From contig CALOCN010000014.1 of assembly GCA_942491735.1 (NCBI GenBank), forward strand, positions 2,418,001 through 2,482,000: DNA of 64,000 nt, in the 5' to 3' direction. The notes beneath the pieces were generated by a model that made no database searches, was not told the DNA's origin, and saw only the letters and a program-made list of their open reading frames with translations. This document shows positions 1 through 6,961 of the stretch, piece after piece. A program made the translations under genes and the position numbers. Position 1 is the first letter of the stretch; every line of letters starts with the position of its first letter. The DNA comes from CALOCN01 sp942491735. GTDB lineage: Bacteria > Eisenbacteria > RBG-16-71-46 > JABDJR01.

Positions 1-1952
1 CGCACGAAGCGCTCGTCCATGCCCGGCCCGCTGTCGCTCACCGTGATCAGCAGTTCCCGAGACCCGGTGGCGGCATGGGGTGTCTCGATGTGGATTCCCA
101 GCCGGCCCGAACCGTCCATGGCTTCCACCGCGTTGGTGAGAAGGTTCTCGATCACCCGTCGCAGCAGACTCGCGTCCCCCTGGGCCGGGCGTTCGGCGTC
201 GAGATGGATCACCGTCTCCAACTCGGAATAGCGTTCCAGCTTGAGATCCCCGATCACCTCCCGCACCAGCCCGTTCATGTCCACCGGAGCCATACCGACC
301 CTCGGCGGGCCCTGCTGGATCTCACCGAGCCGCTCCACCAGGGTCTCCATGCGCCGGGTGACCTCGGACAGGTCCTCGGTGGCGATGCGATGGAAGTCCG
401 GGTTGTCCCGGTGCAGGCGCATGTTCTGCATGATGAGCCGCAGCGGGCTCACGTAGTTCTTGATGTCGTGCAGGAGCATGCTGCTCCACTGGGAGAGCAA
501 CTCCGCTTCCCGGGCCCGGCTCAGCTCCTCGGCCAGCTCCACCGAACGCAGCACCGCGGCGAGGTGCGCGCTCATGCTGTCGAGCAGGGAGAGGTCCTCG
601 AAGGTGAACGGATCGTCGGGGTGATCCCGCTCGAGCCCGATCACCCCCAGCAGCTCCTGACCGGCCAGGAGGGGTGCGATGGTCCCGCTGGCCGTATTCT
701 CCAGCCACTCGCGGTTCTCGACGTAGATGGGGATGTACTCGAGGTCGTCGCTCTGTCGGTCCAGGAGCAGGGAGCGGCGCTCCTCGCGCAGCTTGTGGCA
801 AAGCGGGGAATTCGGGTCCAGCCAGAGATCCTCGACCCCCACCCCGCGGCCATGACGCGGCAGCAGGAACCCGCTCGTGCGATCGGTCAGGCCGATCGAT
901 ACCTGCTGGGCCCCCAGCACCTCCTGGAGAAGGCTGGCTGCCGATCGCAGGACCCCTTCCCGCCCCTGGGACGGATCGAGGGAACGGGTGACCCGGAACC
1001 ACTGGGTGCGATAGTCGTAGCGGTTGACGTAGAAGTTCCGGTCGATGAAGCGCCGGACCCGGCGCTGGATGCGATTGGAGAAACCGAGGGTCACCGCGCC
1101 CAGCAGCACGAGGAACACGAAGGAAACCGTGACCACCTGCCCCGGAGACCATCGGGTGAAGCTGGCCAACTGGGCGGCCACACCGACGGCCAGGACATAG
1201 AGGGCGGCCACGAAGGCCGTGAACGACGAGTAGACGACGTTGCGGGAGACCGGCACCGAGGCGTCGGTAAGGGTTCCGCGCAGGAAACTGTAGCTGGTCA
1301 GGATCGAGGCCACCCCGATGGGAACGGTGGCCGCGATCAGGTTGTCCAGACGCACCGAGGAGTAGAGCAGCCCGGTGGTCAACACGTAGGTGAAGAAACC
1401 CAGTACCCCGAACAGACCGAAGACGACCGGACGCAGGCGATCCCGCGCCGCGCCGACCGCGAGACGATAGGTGTTCTCCAGGTTGTACCCGATGAACACC
1501 AGCCCGACCAGGAGGTAGCTGAGATACGCCTTGCCCATCGCCCCGAAGAGCACCGTGCCGGTGTCCGCCCCCCATCGATAGCCGGAGATGAAATCCGGGT
1601 CCTTGAGGAACAGGATGGCGAGCAGGGCAAACGCACCGAGCATCCCCCAGGTGCGCCGCAGCTGGGAAAGCGACTCCCGCGGCTGCTCCCGGCCCAGGAC
1701 GGCCGAGAAGAAATACACCGCGAGCATCAACACGCTCGCCGATCCCACCAGGAGATAGACCCACACCCGCACGCCGGGGGTGGGACCGAGGTGCAGGAGG
1801 TTCCCGACCAGGGCCAGGGTCAGGGCCATGGCCATGGAGGCGACGGAGGTGACCAGCAGCATGGTTCCCGAACGGTGCCGCAGCCAGGCGGCCAGGATGG
1901 GCAGACAGGCCAGAAGGATCCCGGCCAGGACAATGATCTCGCGCCCGCTCAT
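1..1952 (-). CDS. prsK: PrsK-like exosortase/PEP-CTERM-system sensor histidine kinase (3' end cut by window edge)
   Basis: Membrane histidine kinase of the PrsK type, which in exosortase bacteria pairs with the sigma-54 activator PrsR to control matrix genes (family knowledge). The translation starts MSGREIIVLAGILL and has about eight or nine hydrophobic segments over residues 1-290. A GAF-like sensor region follows at about 310-480. The phospho-acceptor motif LLHDIKNYVSPLRL is near residue 500, then an N-box (RVIENLLTNAVEAM) and the G1 box DSGPGMDERF just before the sequence runs out. The H-D-I-K-N motif with the following long helix is typical of PrsK rather than generic HisKA kinases. The ATG overlaps the stop of the upstream TPR lipoprotein gene by 4 bases (ATGA). 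The last residues of the ATPase domain, and any prsR gene, would lie left of the window. Family assignment is good; the pairing with PrsR is inferred. Confidence 0.85.
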   Translation of the reverse strand, partial: MSGREIIVLAGILLACLPILAAWLRHRSGTMLLVTSVASMAMALTLALVGNLLHLGPTPGVRVWVYLLVGSASVLMLAVYFFSAVLGREQPRESLSQLRRTWGMLGAFALLAILFLKDPDFISGYRWGADTGTVLFGAMGKAYLSYLLVGLVFIGYNLENTYRLAVGAARDRLRPVVFGLFGVLGFFTYVLTTGLLYSSVRLDNLIAATVPIGVASILTSYSFLRGTLTDASVPVSRNVVYSSFTAFVAALYVLAVGVAAQLASFTRWSPGQVVTVSFVFLVLLGAVTLGFSNRIQRRVRRFIDRNFYVNRYDYRTQWFRVTRSLDPSQGREGVLRSAASLLQEVLGAQQVSIGLTDRTSGFLLPRHGRGVGVEDLWLDPNSPLCHKLREERRSLLLDRQSDDLEYIPIYVENREWLENTASGTIAPLLAGQELLGVIGLERDHPDDPFTFEDLSLLDSMSAHLAAVLRSVELAEELSRAREAELLSQWSSMLLHDIKNYVSPLRLIMQNMRLHRDNPDFHRIATEDLSEVTRRMETLVERLGEIQQGPPRVGMAPVDMNGLVREVIGDLKLERYSELETVIHLDAERPAQGDASLLRRVIENLLTNAVEAMDGSGRLGIHIETPHAATGSRELLITVSDSGPGMDERFV

Positions 1953-3463
1953 GACTGGGGTTTCCCCCGCAGGCGCGCCGCCTCCTGGATGGCGCGACGA
2001 CCCAGGTCGGTTTCCTCGTACCACTCCCCCGTCTTCTCCAGCAGGGCAATGGCCCGCGTGGTGTCCTGGAACTCGCCCAGGGCGAGGGTGGCCGCCCGCA
2101 ACAGGGCCATGGCCCCCTCACGCGATCCCCGCAAGGTGACCGCCACCCGCTCCAGCTCGGTCAGCGCCTCGCGCTTGCGATCCTGGAGCAGCAGCACGAC
2201 GGTCAGCTTGTCCTGGGCGCGGGCGGAAAACTCCGGAGCGGGGTACTCCTCCATGATGGACCGGTAGACCGCTTCGGCATCTTCCAGGGCCGCCCGCCGA
2301 CCGTCGTCGTCCTTCTGGTCCTCGTAGTAGCGCACCACATCGAGGGGCGCCTCGAGGGCCGGGGCGGTCAGCGGATGCTCCCGGGGAAGAGAGAGAAACA
2401 GCTCGCGCGCCTCGGGCCAACGCCCGAGGGTCCGCAACAAACGGGCCTCCCGCAGCAGGGCTTCGGCCCGCAGGGCCTCGGGCTCGGCGTAGGCGCCCCG
2501 CAGCTCGGCAAAGGCGGCCAGGGCCTCGTCGTGTCGCCCGGCCTCCGCGGCGACCACGCCGAGGGTGAGAAGGGATCGCACGGCGTACCCGCTACGGGGA
2601 TAGTCGGTGACGATGGAACGCAGCAGGACCTCTCCGGATTCGATCGGATCCCCGCGGCGACGCATGGCCTGGGTGCGCAGGTACCGGGCCTCGGCGGGAT
2701 CCCGCAACGGCCGTTCCATCCCCTCGAGGTTGTTCTCGATCACCCCGAGCTGTTCGATGACCTGGTCCCAGCGCCCGAGATCGGTCAGGGCATCCACATA
2801 GCTGTAACGGGCCTCCAGCTCCACACCCGGTTCCGGATTCCGCGAGAGCAGGGCTTCGTAGTAGGCCAGGGCGGGATCATAGAACGCCGCCGGATTCTCG
2901 ACCTCGGGTCCGGCCTCCCGCAGGCGGAGCCGGGCCATGCGGGTGGGTAGCCGCACCACCGCGGCGCGCGCTCCCCCGGCGGAAAGATCCGGCTGCAGCG
3001 TGGTGACCACGTGCTGGTAGGCGTCGGCGGCGTCCCCGGCCCGCCCCGCCCCCTCGGCCAGCGTTGCGGACCCGAAAGCCCCTTCCGCGGACAGCTCGGG
3101 GAACTCCGGGAAGGAGCGGCGCACCTGTTCGAAGATCTCGCCGGCCGGGGCGGAGTCCCCCAGCGCGACATACATGCGGCCCGCGTTGAGCAGGGCCCGG
3201 GCCGCGACCCGACGGGTGTCGGTGACCACGATCGAGGAGGTATCCGGGGCCGCGGCGCCGAACCGGTCGCCGATTCCCCGGAACCGACCGGCCAGATCCC
3301 GGCGTGCGGTCTCGTCGACGAGATCGGGACGGATGGACTGGCGTCGCGCCTCCCGGTTCGCGTTCCACAGACCGCGCTCGGCCTGGAACCGATCCCCCAC
3401 TCCGGGGTCAACCCCGCAACCGGTGAGGAAAGCCAGGAGCAGCACACCGTTGAGGCGCTTCAC
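1949..3463 (-). CDS. TPR-containing lipoprotein
   Basis: Predicted 504-residue lipoprotein. The start is GTG (VKRLNGVLLLAFLTGC), giving a short signal peptide with lipobox L-T-G-C at residues 13-16. The remainder is mostly helical with tetratricopeptide-like repeats rich in Ala, Leu, Glu and Arg, for example around residues 150-180, 230-300 and 400-490. Such proteins scaffold envelope complexes. The GTG overlaps the stop of the upstream membrane-protein gene (GTGA), and the 3' end overlaps the prsK start (ATGA), so the three genes are translationally coupled. TPR proteins (PrsT) are known partners in exosortase loci, but I cannot show that this is PrsT. No catalytic motif is seen. A longer open frame exists upstream, but the lipoprotein signal fixes the start. 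Confidence 0.8.
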   Translation of the reverse strand: MKRLNGVLLLAFLTGCGVDPGVGDRFQAERGLWNANREARRQSIRPDLVDETARRDLAGRFRGIGDRFGAAAPDTSSIVVTDTRRVAARALLNAGRMYVALGDSAPAGEIFEQVRRSFPEFPELSAEGAFGSATLAEGAGRAGDAADAYQHVVTTLQPDLSAGGARAAVVRLPTRMARLRLREAGPEVENPAAFYDPALAYYEALLSRNPEPGVELEARYSYVDALTDLGRWDQVIEQLGVIENNLEGMERPLRDPAEARYLRTQAMRRRGDPIESGEVLLRSIVTDYPRSGYAVRSLLTLGVVAAEAGRHDEALAAFAELRGAYAEPEALRAEALLREARLLRTLGRWPEARELFLSLPREHPLTAPALEAPLDVVRYYEDQKDDDGRRAALEDAEAVYRSIMEEYPAPEFSARAQDKLTVVLLLQDRKREALTELERVAVTLRGSREGAMALLRAATLALGEFQDTTRAIALLEKTGEWYEETDLGRRAIQEAARLRGKPQS

Positions 3464-4290
3464 GCGGAGTCTCCGAAAGCGCGCAGGTAGACGCGGGTAG
3501 CGGCCCCCACCAGGAGGAAGGCCAGCACCATTTCCCACAGGACCTTGACGGCCAGGACGCCGGCCATCATCTCCGGGTTGAACTTGAAGAGGAACCAGTC
3601 GGCCCGCTCGGTCAGGTATCCCAACGGATAGTTGGCGGCAACCGGGACGGCCACCAGGGCGAGACTGACCAGACCCAATCGCCCCCACAGACCGATCGAT
3701 CGCCGGAGCGCACCCGCCGCGGAGTCGCCGGTGAGGACCACCGCCGCGGTGGCATAGATGATGAGGCTCTGGCCGATCACGAACACGGTCAGGGAGCCCA
3801 GACGGACCGACCAACGCACGACCTGGTTGCCGAGCATGGTCTGATCCGGGACGAGGGAACCGGCGAGGAAGAGAAGCAGGGAGAATCCGGCCCCCACCGC
3901 GGCGACCAGGACCAGGGAGAGGTACCGCTCCCGGGCCTGCGACCAGGCCGTCGACCCGTCGGCGCGCCCGTAGGCTCCGGCAAAGAGAACGGTCGCCGCT
4001 CCGGTGGTCCAGGAGACGAGGAGCACCGCGACCACGATGTTCCAGCGCTGGAACGCCTCGGGGAGAATGGCGAAGAAGATGGGGTAGTGGGTTCCCGTAT
4101 CCCCGGCCACCCACTGCACCCACGGCGCGGTGATCCACAGGAAAGGGGGCCGGAAGAACGCGACGAACGCGGCAAGGCTCAGCAACTGCACCAGGGCAAC
4201 CAGGAGGAACGGGCGCCAGATCCGTGGCCGGATCATCTGAAACGCGGCACCCTGAAAGGCCCAGCCGATGAGCCCCAGTGAGCGAAACAT
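3460..4290 (-). CDS. polytopic membrane protein of unknown function
   Basis: 276-residue integral membrane protein, first gene of the prsK operon. Hydrophobic segments fall at about residues 28-48, 85-105, 122-145, 165-188, 205-225 and 245-268. The N-terminus (MFRSLGLIGWAFQGAAFQMIRP) looks like an amphipathic lead-in. I do not recognise the family; the layout resembles the YIP1-like or DUF-type six-helix membrane proteins found next to lipoproteins, but no catalytic residues stand out. The ATG is preceded by a good ribosome-binding site (GGGAGGTC, about 7 bases upstream). A promoter-like element lies 118-143 bases upstream. Coupling to a sensor kinase suggests a role in the signal-input side or in envelope assembly; this is inference. 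Confidence 0.75.
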   Translation of the reverse strand: MFRSLGLIGWAFQGAAFQMIRPRIWRPFLLVALVQLLSLAAFVAFFRPPFLWITAPWVQWVAGDTGTHYPIFFAILPEAFQRWNIVVAVLLVSWTTGAATVLFAGAYGRADGSTAWSQARERYLSLVLVAAVGAGFSLLLFLAGSLVPDQTMLGNQVVRWSVRLGSLTVFVIGQSLIIYATAAVVLTGDSAAGALRRSIGLWGRLGLVSLALVAVPVAANYPLGYLTERADWFLFKFNPEMMAGVLAVKVLWEMVLAFLLVGAATRVYLRAFGDSA

Positions 4291-4407
4291 GCAACGACCT
4301 CCCGGGCCGGACTCGCTTGAGCCCGTCCGTAGTTCGCGAGAGCGACATGAATCCCGACATACCGTCCACGTTGCGTTGGGAGACTTGTCGTTCTCAGCGG
4401 ACGCGTG

Positions 4408-4433
4408 AGTATACCACGATTGCCGTAAGTCAA
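4408..4433 (-). promoter_or_regulatory. candidate promoter of the prsK operon
   Basis: On the minus strand TTGACT (4428-4433) and TATACT (4408-4413) form a sigma-70-like -35/-10 pair. The 14-base spacer is shorter than the usual 16-18, which weakens the call or suggests dependence on an activator. Transcription would start near 4401 and leave a leader of about 110 bases before the ATG at 4290. Confidence 0.4.
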
Positions 4434-4439
4434 GCCAAG

Positions 4440-4457
4440 ATACGCTGTTCGGCGTAT
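4440..4457. promoter_or_regulatory. inverted repeat just upstream of the prsK-operon promoter
   Basis: ATACGC-TGTTCG-GCGTAT on the plus strand is a perfect 6-bp inverted repeat with a 6-base centre. It sits 6 bases upstream of the -35 hexamer, where an activator would bind. This is a candidate operator; no family can be named. Confidence 0.35.
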
Positions 4458-4646
4458 TACTCGGCGCAGGGTGAGCAAATCCAGGCGACAGGTGTCACTG
4501 TGGACAACCGACAATCCCGCATGCGGTTGCAGCGGGCTTCGGTCAAATGTGAATCCTGAGGTCCTCGGGTTCCCCCACCCTACTTTTCGGCCGACCTGAG
4601 CCGGGTCTATAGCCCCAACTTGTTGTCGTTCCTGGAAATGGAGAGG

Positions 4647-5507
4647 CTAGGGGGTCGAGGAACCGGGGAGGAGGCCAAGATCCCGAAGAATGCGACCCTG
4701 GGATCGGAAGGGGGCGACGGCGAGGAGTTGGGACACCCGATCTGCGGTGGCGTGCAGGTTGTGGTAGTGGGTCCACCGGGTCCGCGGTCCCACCGGCAAC
4801 CGGGGCTGATCCGGATCCAGTTCCCAGGGGTGCACGTTGAGGACCACCGGGATCCCACGGTCCAGGAGATGACGGACCGCCCAGCGCTGGAAGGTCATGG
4901 GCAGCAACCGCGTGTAGGCGCCTCCGGTGGCCGGCGCCCGCAGGCGGCCCCAGGCCACCGCGGGCAAGGGAAACTCGATGAGGGATCGCCCTTCGGGCAA
5001 GTCAACCCGGTAGGGGGCGCGCGGAGCCCCGGGGATCCCGTACTTGCGCCGACGAATGGGAAACACGCTGGAGTCGTAGGCATGTCCCTCGTCGGCGAGG
5101 ATGGGCAGGGCCCAGAGCGTCCGCTCGACAATGGTGTAGGAGGGGGCGCGGTAGCCAAGAACGTCCTGGCCGCTGAGATCCTGGAGAACCCCCCGGGCCC
5201 GGCGAACATCCTCCCGGAACGCCTCCGGCGACTGCCGGTAGATCAGCTCATGGTCATAGCCGTGCGAGGCGATTTCGTGCCCCCCGTCGGCGAGGCGCCG
5301 TACCAGATCCGGATGTCGCTCGGCGGTCCACCCCAGGATGAAGAAGGTGCCTTTCACCGCGTGGCGATCCAGGATCTCCAGAAGGCGGTCCACGTTGCCG
5401 ACCGACCGGTCCTCGAACCGGTCCCACGAGGAGCGCGGGCAGAACCGGCGCAGGGCTTCCGCATGGAAGTAGTCCTCGACGTCGGCGGAGAAGGCGGCCG
5501 CGGTCAA
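4647..5507 (-). CDS. XrtA-system polysaccharide deacetylase (DUF3473 type)
   Basis: 286-residue NodB-fold deacetylase of the kind found in exosortase/EPS loci, expected to remove acetyl groups from an exopolysaccharide. The N-terminus MTAAAFSADVEDYFH has the DVED metal/catalytic motif (D9-D12). GTFFILGW follows at about 53-60, SHGYDH at 81-86 gives the metal-binding histidines, and GYRAPSY supplies the substrate arginine. The C-terminal third is the extension typical of this subfamily. The chosen start is TTG at 5507: it overlaps the stop of epsI (TTGA), has GGGGGAAG upstream, and puts the DVED motif at the position usual for the family. A longer frame upstream only runs antisense-like through epsI. 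No signal peptide is seen. Confidence 0.88.
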   Translation of the reverse strand: MTAAAFSADVEDYFHAEALRRFCPRSSWDRFEDRSVGNVDRLLEILDRHAVKGTFFILGWTAERHPDLVRRLADGGHEIASHGYDHELIYRQSPEAFREDVRRARGVLQDLSGQDVLGYRAPSYTIVERTLWALPILADEGHAYDSSVFPIRRRKYGIPGAPRAPYRVDLPEGRSLIEFPLPAVAWGRLRAPATGGAYTRLLPMTFQRWAVRHLLDRGIPVVLNVHPWELDPDQPRLPVGPRTRWTHYHNLHATADRVSQLLAVAPFRSQGRILRDLGLLPGSSTP

Positions 5508-6127
5508 AGTCCCACTTCCCCCAGCACCGCCTCGACGCTCCCGTCGAGTTCCCCCATCAGCTCGAACATGGCGTCCCGATCCTCGGCCGACGCGTGGTAC
5601 CGGATGAACGCGGCATCGGTGGGACGTCCCCGCATGGAGTTCAGCACGAGATCCCACTTGAGGGCGTACTCGCCGTTGATCGTCCCACCCCGGGTCCGGA
5701 ACCAGTAGACCAGTTCCTGCCGCCGCCCCGTCTTCTCGAGGTGCATGCGCTGCATGGGGCGTGTACGGCCCCCCACGTCACGCTCCAGGGATTCGATGTC
5801 CTGCACGTTCCATCCCCCACCGGGAACACAATTGCGCGGCGAATGGATCTGGGCCCCGACCTGCTGGTCGCGAAAGTAGGCGATGAAGAGCCATACCACC
5901 GCCCCGTCCACCCGTTCATAGCGACGCATGGCGTAGGTGTCGGCCCCGTAGACCGCTTCCACCGTTTCGCTGAGCTCGTGGGACTCGCTGGTCCACACGC
6001 CCAGGGTCGGCGGGATGTGGTCGAGGGTCGGTACGCCGGGGCTGGAGGCGCGCCATGCGTCCAGGGCACGCGCATACCCGCCGGCCGCGGCCAGGATCAG
6101 GATGATGAGGACGGCGCGACCTGCCAC
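5504..6127 (-). CDS. epsI: exosortase-associated protein EpsI (DUF3485)
   Basis: 207-residue protein with an N-terminal membrane anchor (residues 5-20) and the hallmark HSPRNCVPGGGW at about 95-106, including a conserved Cys100. EpsI proteins accompany or are fused to exosortases of the XrtA type and are needed for EPS or PEP-CTERM surface functions, although the reaction is not established. Here it is a separate gene, not a C-terminal fusion. The GTG start lies inside the exosortase gene with a 31-base overlap, and a GGAG motif stands about 9 bases upstream, so the two are surely co-translated. Length is normal for stand-alone EpsI. Confidence 0.92.
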   Translation of the reverse strand: MAGRAVLIILILAAAGGYARALDAWRASSPGVPTLDHIPPTLGVWTSESHELSETVEAVYGADTYAMRRYERVDGAVVWLFIAYFRDQQVGAQIHSPRNCVPGGGWNVQDIESLERDVGGRTRPMQRMHLEKTGRRQELVYWFRTRGGTINGEYALKWDLVLNSMRGRPTDAAFIRYHASAEDRDAMFELMGELDGSVEAVLGEVGL

Positions 6128-6915
6128 AGGCGGCGGGCTCCTTTCCCGATAAGACCGAGAATCACCAGGGCGACCACGAAAACGACCAGCCCGAACAGCT
6201 CATGCGCGGTGCCGGTGGCCGCTTCCGGCCCCACCAGGTACGCGGCCATCGCGGTGCCCCACACCCGGAACGCGTTTCCGACCACGCTGAGCGGGATGGT
6301 GGCGAGAAACACCAACACCCGGCCCCAGGAGGGAATCGGCATGGAGCGGGCAAAGAGCGCTCCCAGGGCAAGGAAGGCGTACAGGGACCGGATACCACTA
6401 CAGGCCTCCGCCACTTCCAGGCTGGTTTCCGGAAGATGGATGACGTTCCCTTCGGCCACGGCTGGGATTCCGACCAACTGGATCCCGAACAACGCACTTT
6501 GGGCGGCAATCGACTGGAGCGGCCCGGTCAGATCGTAGTAGATGACGTACGGGAGAGGGATGGCCAGGAGGAGAAACGCGATGGGAAACGCACCGAGACG
6601 CAGCCCGGTCCACCCCCCGAAGGCGAGACACAGGGACGCCAGCACCGCGACCAGGCTCACCCGCTGGGTGAAGACCTCGGCGCCCGCGGTCCCCAGGGCG
6701 AGCATGCCCCCCGCGGCCAGGACCCCGCACACGCCCAGCCAGGCTCCACGGGATGTGCACCCGGCGAACGCGTCCCGCCGTTGCCAGAGCAGAACGGCGG
6801 AGATCACCGGAACGAGTAGACCGTGACTGTAGTTGGGGTCGCGAAGCCAGTCGCGGACCAGCTCGACCAGGACCGGAGCATAGACGGCGGCAACGGTCAC
6901 CAGGACCGCGGCCAA
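6097..6915 (-). CDS. xrt: exosortase (XrtA-like transpeptidase)
   Basis: 272-residue integral membrane cysteine transpeptidase with about seven to eight helices. The catalytic triad is visible: Cys172 in EACSGIRSL, Arg217 in GNAFRVWG and His238 in THELFG, all at family spacing. The early motif NYSHGLLVPVIS is also typical. Exosortases cleave C-terminal PEP-CTERM-type sorting tags in the inner membrane. The frame starts at TTG 6915 without a clear ribosome-binding site. An in-frame CTG at 6945 is preceded by GGGGAAGGGGGGGG and would give a better N-terminus (MSTLSRSRLWLAAVL), so the true protein may be 10 residues longer. It lies between the fibronectin-III gene and epsI. Confidence 0.93.
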   Translation of the reverse strand: MAAVLVTVAAVYAPVLVELVRDWLRDPNYSHGLLVPVISAVLLWQRRDAFAGCTSRGAWLGVCGVLAAGGMLALGTAGAEVFTQRVSLVAVLASLCLAFGGWTGLRLGAFPIAFLLLAIPLPYVIYYDLTGPLQSIAAQSALFGIQLVGIPAVAEGNVIHLPETSLEVAEACSGIRSLYAFLALGALFARSMPIPSWGRVLVFLATIPLSVVGNAFRVWGTAMAAYLVGPEAATGTAHELFGLVVFVVALVILGLIGKGARRLWQVAPSSSS

Positions 6916-6961
6916 CCAGAGACGGGATCGCGAAAGCGTACTCAGGTCCCCCCCCTTCCCC

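Larger units (their letters stand above)
4291..4646. other. intergenic region between deacetylase gene and prsK operon
   Basis: A 356-base gap, clearly less GC-rich than the coding DNA. It holds a promoter-like pair and an inverted repeat reading toward the prsK operon (listed separately). It also holds a 10-bp palindrome CCGCATGCGG at 4517-4526. No convincing gene is seen: the short frames on both strands lack family features. The stretch next to 4647 is the downstream region of the deacetylase gene, and I see no clear hairpin followed by a T-run there. Confidence 0.6.

Noticed and set aside
322..2121. 599-residue minus-strand frame overlapping prsK
   Set aside because: It is the wrong frame: Pro/Arg/Gly rich without domains, while the frame starting at 1952 encodes a recognisable PrsK.
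75..2267. Long plus-strand open frames (730 residues here; similar ones at 9341-11197, 19711-21378, 60266-62419)
   Set aside because: They are antisense to clear genes, have Gln/His/Arg/Gly-rich compositions typical of frame shadows in GC-rich DNA, and show no domains or ribosome-binding sites.
4233..4559. Small frames (about 93 residues) on both strands in the gap before the prsK operon
   Set aside because: No ribosome-binding site of note, no family resemblance, and they overlap the promoter-like elements and the start of the membrane-protein gene.
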